Source: Cellulomonas sp. KH9
GTDB lineage: Bacteria; Actinomycetota; Actinomycetes; Actinomycetales; Cellulomonadaceae
Length of the DNA: 64,000 bases
Direction: 5' to 3'
Assembly (NCBI RefSeq): GCF_900114185.1
Contig: NZ_FOSE01000002.1
Span: forward strand, 63,909 to 127,908
Shown here: positions 10,072-18,817 of the stretch, one piece after another
How positions within the stretch are numbered: position 1 is the stretch's first letter
Layout: each line of letters opens with the position of its first letter
Notes under the pieces: generated by a model
What the model was told of the DNA's origin: nothing
What the model saw: the letters and a program-made list of their open reading frames with translations, nothing else
The model's database searches: none
Made by a program: the position numbers and the translations under genes

Positions 10072-12342
10072 ATGACCATCACCGCCGCCGCCAGCGACCG
10101 CAGCGACACCGTCGTACCTGCGGCGTGGGAGGGCTTCGTCGCCGGACCGTGGACCGACCACGTCGACGTCCGCGACTTCATCCAGCGCAACTACACGCCC
10201 TACGAGGGTGACGCCGACTTCCTCGCCGGCCCGACAGCCCGCACCACCGGCATCTGGGGCAAGCTCTCGGAGATGTTCCCGGCGGAGCGCGAGAAGGGCG
10301 TCTACGACGTCGACCCCGCCACCCCGTCCACGATCACGTCGCACGCCCCGGGCTACATCGACGAGGCGAACGAGCTGATCGTCGGCCTGCAGACCGACGC
10401 GCCGCTGAAGCGCGCGATCATCCCCAACGGCGGCTGGCGCATGGTCCAGACGTCCCTCGAGACCTACGGGTACGAGGCGCCGCAGGAGATCATCGACATC
10501 TTCACGAAGTACCGCAAGACCCACAACGACGGGGTCTTCGACGTGTACCCGCCGAACGTCCGCGCCGCCCGGTCCTCGCACATCATCACCGGCCTGCCCG
10601 ACGCGTACGGCCGCGGCCGCATCATCGGCGACTACCGCCGCGTCGCGCTCTACGGCGTCGACCAGCTCATCGCCGCGAAGAAGCTCGAGAAGGCCTCCCT
10701 CGACATGGAGCGCTCGGTCGAGGACGTCATCCGCGACCGCGAGGAGCTGTCCGAGCAGATCCGCGCGCTCGGCGAGCTCAAGCAGATGGCCGCCTCCTAC
10801 GGCTACGACATCTCGCAGCCCGCGACCAGCGCCCGCGAGGCCGTGCAGTGGCTGTACTTCGGCTACCTCGCCGCGGTGAAGGAGCAGAACGGCGCCGCGA
10901 TGTCGCTGGGCCGCACCTCCACCTTCCTCGACGTCTACCTGCAGCGTGACCTCGAGGCCGGCATCCTCACCGAGGACCAGGCGCAGGAGATCATCGACGA
11001 CTTCGTCATCAAGCTGCGCATCGTCCGGTTCCTGCGCACCCCGGAGTACGACACGCTCTTCTCCGGCGACCCGACGTGGGTGACCGAGTCGATCGGCGGC
11101 ATCGGCGAGGACGGGCGCCCGCTCGTCACCAAGACGTCGTTCCGCTTCCTGCAGACGCTCTACAACCTCGGTCCGGCCCCCGAGCCCAACATGACGGTGT
11201 TCTGGAGCGAGCGGCTGCCCGAGGGCTTCAAGAAGTTCTGCGCGCAGGTCTCGATCGACACCTCGGCCGTGCAGTACGAGTCGGACGAGCTCATCCGCGC
11301 CTCGTGGGGCGACGACGCGGCCATCGCGTGCTGCGTGTCCCCGATGCGTGTCGGCAAGCAGATGCAGTTCTTCGGCGCTCGCGTCAACACCGCCAAGGCA
11401 CTGCTGTACGCCATCAACGGTGGGCGTGACGAGATCACGGGCAAGCAGGTCGCCCCCGTCTCGGCGCCCGTCGAGGGCGACGTGCTCGACTACGACGACG
11501 TGCTCGCCAAGTTCGACAAGACGCTGGACTGGCTGGCCGAGACGTACGTCGACGCGCTGAACTGCGTGCACTACATGCACGACAAGTACGCGTACGAGCG
11601 CATCGAGATGGCGCTGCACGACCGCACCGTCCTGCGCACGCTCGCCTGCGGGATCGCCGGCCTGTCGGTCGTCACGGACTCGCTGTCGGCCATCAAGTAC
11701 GCCAAGGTCACGCCCCTGCGGTCGGCCGACGGCCTCATCACCGACTACGTGGTCGAGGGCGACTACCCGACCTACGGCAACGACGACGACCGTGCGGACG
11801 ACATCGCGGTGTGGCTCGTGCGGACCTTCATGGAGAAGATCCGCGCGCTGCCCACGTACCGCAACTCGCTGCACACCCAGTCGGTGCTGACCATCACGTC
11901 GAACGTGGTCTACGGCAAGAACACCGGGTCGACCCCCGACGGGCGCAAGCTCGGCGAGCCGTTCGCCCCGGGCGCCAACCCGATGAACGGCCGTGACACG
12001 CACGGCATGCTGGCCTCCGCGCTGTCGGTCGCCAAGCTGCCGTACTCCGAGGCGCAGGACGGCATCTCGCTCACCTCGTCGATCGTGCCCGCCGGGCTCG
12101 GCCGGACGAAGGACGAGCAGGTGACCAACCTCGTCGGTCTGCTGGACGCCTACGTGCTGTCCTCCGGCTACCACATGAACGTCAACGTGCTGAACCGCGA
12201 GACGCTCGTGGACGCCATGGAGCACCCGGAGAACTACCCGCAGCTGACGATCCGTGTCTCGGGCTACGCCGTGAACTTCGTGCGGCTCACGCGCGAGCAG
12301 CAGCTCGACGTGCTGTCCCGCACCTTCCACGGCGCGGTCTGA
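10072..12342 (+). CDS. pflB: Formate C-acetyltransferase (pyruvate formate-lyase)
   Basis: Glycyl-radical enzyme splitting pyruvate with CoA into acetyl-CoA and formate during anaerobic growth; cytoplasmic. 756 residues, the normal length. The catalytic cysteine pair lies at Cys420-Cys421 ([12 protein letters not shown]) and the radical glycine in RVSGYAV near residue 731, 25 residues from the C-terminus. It needs the PflA activase encoded just downstream. The ATG follows GGGAGAG at good spacing. A DosR-type box upstream suggests induction by hypoxia. Its presence indicates a facultative anaerobe; the encoded enzyme is oxygen-sensitive. Confidence 0.98.
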   Translation: MTITAAASDRSDTVVPAAWEGFVAGPWTDHVDVRDFIQRNYTPYEGDADFLAGPTARTTGIWGKLSEMFPAEREKGVYDVDPATPSTITSHAPGYIDEANELIVGLQTDAPLKRAIIPNGGWRMVQTSLETYGYEAPQEIIDIFTKYRKTHNDGVFDVYPPNVRAARSSHIITGLPDAYGRGRIIGDYRRVALYGVDQLIAAKKLEKASLDMERSVEDVIRDREELSEQIRALGELKQMAASYGYDISQPATSAREAVQWLYFGYLAAVKEQNGAAMSLGRTSTFLDVYLQRDLEAGILTEDQAQEIIDDFVIKLRIVRFLRTPEYDTLFSGDPTWVTESIGGIGEDGRPLVTKTSFRFLQTLYNLGPAPEPNMTVFWSERLPEGFKKFCAQVSIDTSAVQYESDELIRASWGDDAAIACCVSPMRVGKQMQFFGARVNTAKALLYAINGGRDEITGKQVAPVSAPVEGDVLDYDDVLAKFDKTLDWLAETYVDALNCVHYMHDKYAYERIEMALHDRTVLRTLACGIAGLSVVTDSLSAIKYAKVTPLRSADGLITDYVVEGDYPTYGNDDDRADDIAVWLVRTFMEKIRALPTYRNSLHTQSVLTITSNVVYGKNTGSTPDGRKLGEPFAPGANPMNGRDTHGMLASALSVAKLPYSEAQDGISLTSSIVPAGLGRTKDEQVTNLVGLLDAYVLSSGYHMNVNVLNRETLVDAMEHPENYPQLTIRVSGYAVNFVRLTREQQLDVLSRTFHGAV

Positions 12343-12351
12343 CCCTCGTGA

Positions 12352-12384
12352 CCCCGGCCCGGCGTCCTGACCGCCGGGCCGGGG
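12352..12384 (+). terminator. 13-bp perfect stem-loop between pflB and pflA
   Basis: Arms 12352-12364 and 12372-12384 are perfectly complementary over 13 G/C pairs with a 7-base loop (TCCTGAC). It begins nine bases after the pflB stop and has no T-tract. It probably acts as a partial terminator or 3' stabiliser that makes pflB mRNA more abundant than pflA mRNA. Confidence 0.7.
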
Positions 12385-12418
12385 CCACCCCCGGCACCAC
12401 CGACCCTGCGAGGCCACG

Positions 12419-13303
12419 ATGAGCACCACCACCGAGCAGACCGGTGCGCCGGTCGTGCCGCTCGGCATGCCGCTGGTCGGCGGGTCGCACACCCGCACGC
12501 AGGGGCACGGCACCGCCGGCCTCGAGGCCACCGAGACGGAGCGCAGCGAGCGGCTCGCGGCGGTCCGCGAGGGCCGGCTCGGCTCGGTGCACTCCTGGGA
12601 GCTCGTCACGGCCGTCGACGGCCCCGGCACGCGGCTGACGATCTTCCTGTCCGGGTGCCCGCTGCGGTGCCTGTACTGCCACAACCCCGACACCATGGAG
12701 ATGCGGCGGGGCACCGACGTCACCGCCGACGAGCTCCTCACCCGCATCGCCCGCTACCGCGGCGTGTTCAAGGCCACCGGCGGGGGCGTCACCATCTCCG
12801 GTGGCGAGCCCCTCATGCAGCCGGCGTTCGTGCGGCGCCTGATCCGTGGCGCGGCGGCCATGGACGTGCCCGTCGCGATCGACACGTCGGGCTTCCTCGG
12901 CGCCCAGGCCACGGACGAGATGCTGGACGACGTCTCGCTCGTCCTCCTGGACGTGAAGTCGGGGCTGCCCGAGACGTACAAGCGGGCCACGGGCCGCGAG
13001 CTGCAGCCCACCCTCGACTTCGGTCGGCGCCTGGCCGCGCGCGGCAACCGCATGTGGATCCGGTTCGTGCTCGTGCCCGGCCTGACGGACGCCCCCGAGA
13101 ACGTCGAGGCCGTCGCCGACTACGTCGCGTCGCTGGGCGAGGCGGTGGAGCGCGTCGAGGTCCTGCCGTTCCACCAGATGGGCCGCGACAAGTGGGCCGA
13201 CCTCGGCCTGGCGTACGAGCTCGAGGACACCGAGCCGCCCACGCGCGAGGCCACCGAGGCCGTCCGCGACGTCTTCCGCGCCCGCGGGCTGACCACGTTC
13301 TGA
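12419..13303 (+). CDS. pflA: Pyruvate formate-lyase-activating enzyme (radical SAM)
   Basis: Radical SAM activase that uses a [4Fe-4S] cluster and S-adenosylmethionine to place the glycyl radical on PflB. 294 residues. The cluster motif CPLRCLYC gives Cys80, Cys84 and Cys87, and GGGVTISGGEPLMQ is the SAM-binding segment. The N-terminus is about 45 residues longer than the E. coli enzyme; an alternative start nearer residue 43 is possible, but no better in-frame site with a ribosome-binding sequence was found. It lies 76 bp after pflB behind the stem-loop, so it is probably transcribed from the pflB promoter at a lower level. Confidence 0.96.
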   Translation: MSTTTEQTGAPVVPLGMPLVGGSHTRTQGHGTAGLEATETERSERLAAVREGRLGSVHSWELVTAVDGPGTRLTIFLSGCPLRCLYCHNPDTMEMRRGTDVTADELLTRIARYRGVFKATGGGVTISGGEPLMQPAFVRRLIRGAAAMDVPVAIDTSGFLGAQATDEMLDDVSLVLLDVKSGLPETYKRATGRELQPTLDFGRRLAARGNRMWIRFVLVPGLTDAPENVEAVADYVASLGEAVERVEVLPFHQMGRDKWADLGLAYELEDTEPPTREATEAVRDVFRARGLTTF

Positions 13304-13341
13304 CGACCTTCCGCCGCTCGCCCGATCGCCCCCGGTCAGGC

Positions 13342-13357
13342 GTGAGAGGTCGATCCG
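13342..13357 (+). repeat. 16-bp repeat, left copy flanking the DUF559 remnant
   Basis: GTGAGAGGTCGATCCG. Its exact reverse complement occurs at 13888-13903, on the other side of the DUF559-like remnant, giving a 16-bp inverted repeat pair about 530 bp apart. Shares the core GAGAGGTCGATCC with the hairpin at 13909-13945. Confidence 0.8.
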
Positions 13358-13379
13358 GCGCGACAGTGATCGAGCCGTG

Positions 13380-13823
13380 CTACCACTCCTGCCGTGCCAG
13401 CAGCGGACCGGTGAACTCGATCATGTCCGCGGTCACGCGTTCGAGGTCGTTGCGTCGTCCGAGGACGTCCCCCCGGTGCGGACCGAGCACCTCCCACCCG
13501 AACCGGTCCCGGAGGTCCTGGCGTCGTCGCAGGTCAGCGCAGTGCTGTGCGCTCGTGGCGGCGTGGTACTCCTCACCGTCGTACTCGATCCCGACCCGCT
13601 GGTCGGGGTACCCCAGGTCGAGGCGGTAGACCGCACGTCCGGACGCGTCACGGATGCGGATCTGCGGTACGGGTCGCGGCAGCCCTGCCTGGAAGAGGCG
13701 CAGTCGCAACCAGGACTCGCCGGCGGACTCGGCGGCCGGGCCCGTGGTCGGGTCGTGGGCCGGGCTTCGGGGTCCGACGGCGCGGCGGACCGGAGCGGGG
13801 ACGTACCGCTGGATCGGTCGCCC
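13380..13823 (-). pseudogene. 5'-truncated DUF559 (Vsr-like nuclease fold) protein remnant
   Basis: The last roughly 145 codons match the C-terminal part of actinobacterial DUF559 proteins, whose fold is related to very-short-patch-repair (Vsr) endonucleases. GPAAESAGESWLRLRL, YRLDLGYPDQRVGIEYDGEE (the acidic nuclease-like core) and DRFGWEVLGPHRGDVLG are visible, ending in a normal TAG at 13380. Full-length relatives are near 300 residues with an AbiEi-like winged-helix N-terminus. Here homology fades near 13823, there is no credible start codon or ribosome-binding site, and the frame runs straight into the repeats at 13888-13945. I read it as a remnant; a short functional protein is not excluded. 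Transcription is toward pflA, convergent. Confidence 0.65.
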
Positions 13824-13887
13824 GCGCCGCGCCGCGCCGCGGGACGGGTCCTGCCCCGGGGACCGGGCACCCGCGTGGGCGTGCAGG

Positions 13888-13903
13888 CGGATCGACCTCT
13901 CAC
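13888..13903 (-). repeat. 16-bp repeat, right copy (inverted)
   Basis: CGGATCGACCTCTCAC, the exact reverse complement of the copy at 13342-13357. It lies at the 5' end of the DUF559-like remnant and five bases from the hairpin that starts at 13909. Confidence 0.8.
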
Positions 13904-13908
13904 CGAGG

Positions 13909-13945
13909 GCTGGATCGACCTCTCGCGGGGAGAGGTCGATCCAGC
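13909..13945 (-). terminator. 16-bp perfect hairpin downstream of fadB
   Basis: Arms 13909-13924 and 13930-13945 pair over 16 bp around a 5-base loop (GCGGG). It starts nine bases after the fadB stop in the direction of fadB transcription, so it is well placed to end that operon, but it lacks a T-tract. Its arms contain the same GAGAGGTCGATCC core as the flanking repeats, so it may also be a mobile or recombination-related repeat. Confidence 0.65.
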
Positions 13946-13954
13946 CCGTGGTCG

Positions 13955-16075
13955 TCAGGTGGTGGGGACGTTCGCCACGCCGTCGGGAAGCAGCCGTCGG
14001 CCCAGGACCCTCTCGCTGTAGCCGGTGCGGTCCAGGTACGGCGTGATGCCGCCCAGGTGGAAGCCCCACCCGGCGCCCAGGATCATGCACAGGTCGATCT
14101 GCTGCGGGGTGGTCACGACGCCCTCGTCGAGCATGTGACCGATCTCGACCGTCAGGGCCGTGAGGACGGCGTCGAGCACCCCGGCCTCGTCGAGCGGCTC
14201 GTCGGCCGGCGGGGTCTCCCGGGCGGCGTCGAACACGGCCTGCACGGCCGGGTCGACGCGCTTCGGCAGCCCCTTGGCGGGTGCCGGCGTGACGACGGTC
14301 GTGCCGTCCGCGACCAGCTTCTCGAGCCCGGGGGAGCGCGGGAAGCGGTCGCCCAGGTCCTCGCGCAGCGACGTCAGGACGTGCAGCCCGACGGCGGGCC
14401 CGACGAGGTCGAACAGCTCGAACGGCGGCATCGGCAGGCCCAGCGGGTCGAGGGCGCGGTCGGCGACCTCGACGGGTGTGCCGTGCTCGACGGCGTCCAC
14501 GATGATGCCGAGCAGCAGCACGAGCAGGCGGTTGACGACGAACCCGGGACGGTCCTTGACCAGGACAGGGGTCTTGCGCAGCTTCGCGGCGACCGCGAAC
14601 CCGGTGGCCAGGGCCTCGTCGGACGTGGCCTGCGCCTGCACGACCTCGACCAGCGGCATGGCCGCCACGGGGTTGAAGAAGTGCAGGCCGACGACCCGCT
14701 CGGGGTGCCGCAGGTCCGCCGCCATGCGGGTCACGGACAGCGCCGACGTGTTCGTCGCGAGGATCGTGTCCGGGGCGACGACGTCCTCGAGCTCGGCGAA
14801 CACCCGCTTCTTGAGCTCCAGCACCTCGGTGACCGCCTCGATCACCAGGTCGCACCCCGCGAACACCGCGAGGTCCGTGGACCCCGTGATCTGGGTGGTG
14901 ATGCGCGCGCCCGCGTCCGACGTCATGCGGCCCGAGGACACGAGCCGCTCGACGGTCGAGCGCACCGCGGCCAGGCCGTGGTCGACGCGCTCCTGGTCGA
15001 GGTCCCGCATGACGACGGGCACCCCGAGCCGCTGGGCGAACAGCAGCGCGATCTGCCCGGCCATGAGCCCGGCGCCGACGACGCCGACCCGCGTGACGGG
15101 GCGGGCGAGCGAGGGGTCGGGCGCACCCGTGGGCTTCTTGCCGCCCTGGACGAGCCCGAAGGCGTAGACGCTGGCGCGCATCTCGTCGCTGAGGATGAGG
15201 TCGGCCAGCGCCTCGTCCTCCGCGGCGAACGCGGCGTCCCTGTCGGCGTCCCGCGCGGCGGCCATGAGGTCGAGCGCGCGACCGGGCGCCGGGCGCGAGC
15301 CGTGGACGACGGCGTCGAGCCGGGTGCGGGCCGCCTCGACGACGGCCTCCCAGGTCGCGGCGTCGTCGAGCGGGCGACGCTCGACGACGACGTCGCCGCG
15401 CAGCACGCCCGCGGCCCAGCGCACCGACTCCTCGAGGAAGTCCGCGGGGTCGAGCACGACGTCGACGAGCCCGATCTGCGCCGCCTGCGCCGCGGTGTAC
15501 GGCGTGTTGGCGGCCGGGCGGGTGAGGACCACCTCGACGGCCTTCTCGATGCCGACGAGCCGGGGCACGAGGTACGCGCCGCCCCACCCCGGGACGAGCC
15601 CGAGGCCGGTCTCCGGCAGGGCGAGGGCGCGGACGTCGGCGGCGGCGGTGCGGTAGTCGCAGTTGAGGGCGACCTCGAACCCGCCGCCCAGCGCGGCGCC
15701 GTTGACGAAGGCGAACGTCGGCACACCCATCTCGCCGAGCATCCGGTACGCCTCGTGCCCACCGCGGCCGAGCGCGAGCGCGGCCTCACGGGTGCGCACG
15801 CCGGCGACCTGCAGCAGGTCGGCGCCCGCCGCGAGGTAGTACGGCTTGCCCGTGACGGCGACGGCGGCGATCTCGCCGGCCGCGGCGCGCTCCTGCAGGC
15901 TGCGCAGCGTGGCCGTGAGCTCGGCGATGCCCTGCGGTCCGAGAGTCGTGGGCTTGGTGTGGTCCAGCCCGTTGTCGAGGGTGACGAGTGCCAGCGTGCC
16001 CAGGCCCCCCGGCAGCCGGACGTCACGGACCAGGGCGTGGGTGACGCGCTCGGGTCGCGGCTCGGACGTGCTCAT
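13955..16075 (-). CDS. fadB: Fatty-acid oxidation multifunctional enzyme: enoyl-CoA hydratase / 3-hydroxyacyl-CoA dehydrogenase
   Basis: Bifunctional beta-oxidation protein, 706 residues: hydration of trans-2-enoyl-CoA, then NAD-dependent oxidation of L-3-hydroxyacyl-CoA. The crotonase domain (about 20-280) has FAFVNGAALGGGFEVALNCD and PETGLGLVPGWGG. The dehydrogenase begins at VGVVGAGLMAGQIALLFAQR (near 340), with ATNTSALSVTRMA and HFFNPVAAMPLVEVV, followed by C-terminal helical domains. The ATG at 16075 overlaps the fadA stop by 4 bp (ATGA), so the thiolase and this protein are coupled and probably form the trifunctional alpha/beta complex. The longer upstream open frame is only the antisense-like shadow within fadA. 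Confidence 0.96.
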   Translation of the reverse strand: MSTSEPRPERVTHALVRDVRLPGGLGTLALVTLDNGLDHTKPTTLGPQGIAELTATLRSLQERAAAGEIAAVAVTGKPYYLAAGADLLQVAGVRTREAALALGRGGHEAYRMLGEMGVPTFAFVNGAALGGGFEVALNCDYRTAAADVRALALPETGLGLVPGWGGAYLVPRLVGIEKAVEVVLTRPAANTPYTAAQAAQIGLVDVVLDPADFLEESVRWAAGVLRGDVVVERRPLDDAATWEAVVEAARTRLDAVVHGSRPAPGRALDLMAAARDADRDAAFAAEDEALADLILSDEMRASVYAFGLVQGGKKPTGAPDPSLARPVTRVGVVGAGLMAGQIALLFAQRLGVPVVMRDLDQERVDHGLAAVRSTVERLVSSGRMTSDAGARITTQITGSTDLAVFAGCDLVIEAVTEVLELKKRVFAELEDVVAPDTILATNTSALSVTRMAADLRHPERVVGLHFFNPVAAMPLVEVVQAQATSDEALATGFAVAAKLRKTPVLVKDRPGFVVNRLLVLLLGIIVDAVEHGTPVEVADRALDPLGLPMPPFELFDLVGPAVGLHVLTSLREDLGDRFPRSPGLEKLVADGTTVVTPAPAKGLPKRVDPAVQAVFDAARETPPADEPLDEAGVLDAVLTALTVEIGHMLDEGVVTTPQQIDLCMILGAGWGFHLGGITPYLDRTGYSERVLGRRLLPDGVANVPTT

Positions 16076-17310
16076 CGGGCGGCCTCCTCGGCGGTGAAGT
16101 GCGGGTTCTCCCAGATGACGGTGCCGCCCTGCCCGAGGCCGACGCACATCGCGGTGAGGCCGTACCGGACCTCGGGGTGCTCCGCGAACTGCCGTGCGAG
16201 CTGCGTCATGAGGCGGACGCCGGACGACGCGAGCGGGTGGCCGACGGCGATCGCGCCGCCGTAGGGGTTGACACGCGGGTCGTCGTCGGCGATGCCGAAC
16301 GCGTCGAGGAAGGACAGGACCTGGACGGCGAACGCCTCGTTGAGCTCGAACAGGCCGATGTCGTCGATCGTGAGGCCGGCGCGCGCGAGCGCCTTCTGCG
16401 TCGAGGGCACCGGGCCCAGGCCCATGACCTCGGGCTCCACCCCGGCGTACGCGAAGGAGACCAGCCGCATGCGCACCGGCAGGCCGAGCTCCTCGGCGAC
16501 GTCCTCCGCGGCGAGCAGGCAGGCGGCGGCACCGTCGGTGAGCGGGGCGGACGTGCCGGCGGTGACACGGCCGCCGGCGCGGAACGGGGTCGCCAGGCCG
16601 GCCAGGCCCTCGAGCGTGGTGCCCGGGCGGGGCGGCTCGTCGGCCGTCGCCAGGCCCCAGCCGTTCGCGGGGTCGCGCAGCGCGACGGGCACGAGGTCCG
16701 GGTCGATCTTGCCGGCGGCCAGCGCGGCGGCGTACTTGGCCTGGCTCGCGGCGCCGTACGCGTCCGCGCGCTCCTTGGTGAGCGCCGGGAACCGGTCGTG
16801 GAGGTTCTCGGCCGTCACGCCCATGTTGAGGGCGTCGGCGGCGACGATGCGCTCGGCGAGGAAGCGGGGGTTGGGGTCGGCGTCGAAGCCCATCGGGTGG
16901 CGGCCCATGTGCTCCACACCACCGGCGATGGTCACGTCCTGGGCGCCGAAGCCGATGGCGGCGGCGGTGGTCGTCACGGCGGTCATCGCGCCGGCGCACA
17001 TGCGGTCGATCGCGAAGCCGGGGACGGTCGTCGGCAGCCCGGAGAGCATCGCGACGGTGCGCCCGAGCGTCAGGCCCTGGTCGCCCTGCTGGGTGGTCGC
17101 GGCGAGCGCGACGTCGTCGACGCGCTCGGGCGGCAGCCGGGGGTGGCGTCGCAGCAGCTCACGGACCGTCCGCACGGCGAGGTCGTCGGCGCGGGTGTGG
17201 GCGTAGAGCCCGTCCTTGCGGGCGCGGCCGAACGGGGTGCGCACCCCGTCGACGAAGACGACGCGCCGGGCGGCGGGCACCCGGGCGTCGGGACGGGACG
17301 TGCTCGGCAT
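16072..17310 (-). CDS. fadA: Acetyl-CoA C-acyltransferase (thiolase)
   Basis: Thiolase cleaving 3-ketoacyl-CoA with CoA to acetyl-CoA and a shortened acyl-CoA; 412 residues, cytoplasmic. The acylated cysteine is in FAIDRMCAGAMTAVTTTA, the histidine in NPYGGAIAVGHPLASSG and the second cysteine in TAMCVGLGQGG. ATG start with TGGAGG about six bases upstream. First gene of the fadA-fadB operon. The 141-bp leader region contains a perfect 7+7 palindrome and a CRP/GlxR-like site, suggesting control by a fatty-acid-responsive repressor and by carbon status (inference). Confidence 0.96.
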   Translation of the reverse strand: MPSTSRPDARVPAARRVVFVDGVRTPFGRARKDGLYAHTRADDLAVRTVRELLRRHPRLPPERVDDVALAATTQQGDQGLTLGRTVAMLSGLPTTVPGFAIDRMCAGAMTAVTTTAAAIGFGAQDVTIAGGVEHMGRHPMGFDADPNPRFLAERIVAADALNMGVTAENLHDRFPALTKERADAYGAASQAKYAAALAAGKIDPDLVPVALRDPANGWGLATADEPPRPGTTLEGLAGLATPFRAGGRVTAGTSAPLTDGAAACLLAAEDVAEELGLPVRMRLVSFAYAGVEPEVMGLGPVPSTQKALARAGLTIDDIGLFELNEAFAVQVLSFLDAFGIADDDPRVNPYGGAIAVGHPLASSGVRLMTQLARQFAEHPEVRYGLTAMCVGLGQGGTVIWENPHFTAEEAAR

Positions 17311-17395
17311 CAGTCCTCCAGGGGGACGGCGGTGTCCGGGGGAGCGCGCACGCGCAGTCGCGCACGGGCAGGACCATCGTCCCTGGACACGCGAG

Positions 17396-17411
17396 GTTAC
17401 TCAAGAGTAAC
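17396..17411 (-). promoter_or_regulatory. Palindromic operator candidate upstream of fadA
   Basis: GTTACTCAAGAGTAAC: perfect 7-bp arms with a 2-bp centre, 86 bp before the fadA start. It is AT-rich relative to its surroundings and has the size of TetR-family operators that control fatty-acid genes in actinobacteria; the regulator is not in this window. Confidence 0.6.
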
Positions 17412-17418
17412 GACGCCG

Positions 17419-17432
17419 GTGATGCAGATCAC
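17419..17432 (-). promoter_or_regulatory. CRP/GlxR-like site upstream of fadA
   Basis: GTGATGCAGATCAC matches the GTGA-N6-TCAC core of cAMP-receptor-protein type operators, eight bases from the palindrome at 17396-17411. Core match is perfect; the outer T/A pair is only half conserved. Confidence 0.4.
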
Positions 17433-17451
17433 AGTCCCGCGAGCGGGGACC

Positions 17452-18711
17452 TCAGGCAGCAGCGAGAGCCGCGGCGAGCGGGCCGGCGAGCAGCTCGACC
17501 TGCCAGGCCCGCGCACCGCCGGCCTGGAGCGCGGCCGCCACGGAGGACTCGTCCAGCGGCTGCGGCGGGGACCAGCAGAGCCGCCGCAGCAGGTCCGGCT
17601 GCAGCAGGTTCTCGACGGGCACGGTGTGCTCCTGGGACGCCGCGGCGACCACGGCTCGCGCGGCGGTCAGCCGGCGGGCGGCGGCCGGGTCCCGGTCGCC
17701 CCACACCCGGGCCGGGGGCGGTCCGTCGCTCGCGGGGCCGCGGGTCGCGGGCAGGTCCGCCTCGGGCAGGGCCACGGCCCGGTCGATCGCCGACTGCCAC
17801 AGCGCCGCGCGGCGTCGCGTCCCCTTGCCGGCGAACGCCGGCAGCGTCACCAGCTGGCCGACCGTGCGCGGCAGCGCCTGCGCCGCCGCCACGATGGCCG
17901 CGTCGGGCAGCACCCGCCCCGGCGAGATGTCGCGCTCGCGGGCGTTGCGGTCACGGGTCGCGTACAGCTCGCGCACCACCGCGAGGCGTCGCGCGTCGCG
18001 GACGTTGTGCAGCCCCGACACCCGCCGCCACGGCTCGACCCGCGGCGCCGGTGGCGGTGCCAGCCGCACCGCCTCGAACTCCTGGCGGGCCCACTCGGCC
18101 TTGCCGGCGACGGCCAGGCGCTCGGCGAGCACCTGACGGACCTCGACCAGCACCTCGACGTCGAGCGCGGCGTACCGCAGCCACTCCGCCGGCAGCGGAC
18201 GGGTGGACCAGTCGACGGCCGAGTGCTCCTTGGCCAGCCCGAGCCCCAGCGTGTCGGCCACGACGGCCGCGAGGCCGACGCGCTCCATCCCGAGCAGCCG
18301 CGCGGCCAGCTCGGTGTCGAAGAGGCGGGACGGGCGCAGGTGCTGCTCGGCCAGGCCGGGCAGGTCCTGCGAGGCGGCGTGCAGCACCCACTCGACACCG
18401 ACGAGGGCGTCGGACAGTGCCGACAGGTCGGGCAGCGCGATCGGGTCGATGAGTGCCGTGCCGGCGTCCTCGCGGCGCAGCTGCACCAGGTAGGTGCGCT
18501 GCCCGTACCGGTAGCCCGAGGCGCGCTCGGCGTCCACGGCGACGGGTCCGGTGCCCGCCGCGAAGGCCGCGACGGTGGCAGCGAGGGCCTCCGGGGTCGC
18601 GACGACCTCGGGGACGCCGTCGGCCGGCTCCAGCAGGGGGACGACGACCGGCGTGGTCACGTCCGGGTGGTCGTCCGCACCCGGCGCGCCCTGCGGCGCC
18701 TCGGCATTCAT
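17452..18711 (-). CDS. rnd: Ribonuclease D (HRDC domain)
   Basis: 3'-5' exoribonuclease of the DEDDy family involved in tRNA 3'-end and stable RNA processing; 419 residues. Exo motifs are visible: GPVAVDAERASGYRY (Exo I), HAASQDLPGLAEQ (Exo II) and YAALDVEVLVEV (Exo III, with Tyr). A helical HRDC domain follows (RDARRLAVVRELYATRDRNA onward). ATG at 18711 chosen; the open frame extends upstream into the intergenic region without homology. Actinobacteria commonly keep rnd next to the DUF3000 gene and near dxs, as here. A small LuxR gene separates the two in this genome. Confidence 0.92.
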   Translation of the reverse strand: MNAEAPQGAPGADDHPDVTTPVVVPLLEPADGVPEVVATPEALAATVAAFAAGTGPVAVDAERASGYRYGQRTYLVQLRREDAGTALIDPIALPDLSALSDALVGVEWVLHAASQDLPGLAEQHLRPSRLFDTELAARLLGMERVGLAAVVADTLGLGLAKEHSAVDWSTRPLPAEWLRYAALDVEVLVEVRQVLAERLAVAGKAEWARQEFEAVRLAPPPAPRVEPWRRVSGLHNVRDARRLAVVRELYATRDRNARERDISPGRVLPDAAIVAAAQALPRTVGQLVTLPAFAGKGTRRRAALWQSAIDRAVALPEADLPATRGPASDGPPPARVWGDRDPAAARRLTAARAVVAAASQEHTVPVENLLQPDLLRRLCWSPPQPLDESSVAAALQAGGARAWQVELLAGPLAAALAAA

Positions 18712-18817
18712 GACGTCCACCGTAGGCGACCGCGGGGGTGCGTCCGTGCAGCAGGCGCGCGCGTCGCGCACGGCGCTCCGGGTGAGGTCCCTGCGGCCGG
18801 CCCCGGCGGGTGGTGGG

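Noticed and set aside
17370..17383. Second DosR-like box (AGGAC-N4-GTCCC) upstream of fadA
   Set aside because: One mismatch in the 10 core positions; at this GC content several such matches are expected by chance in 64 kb.
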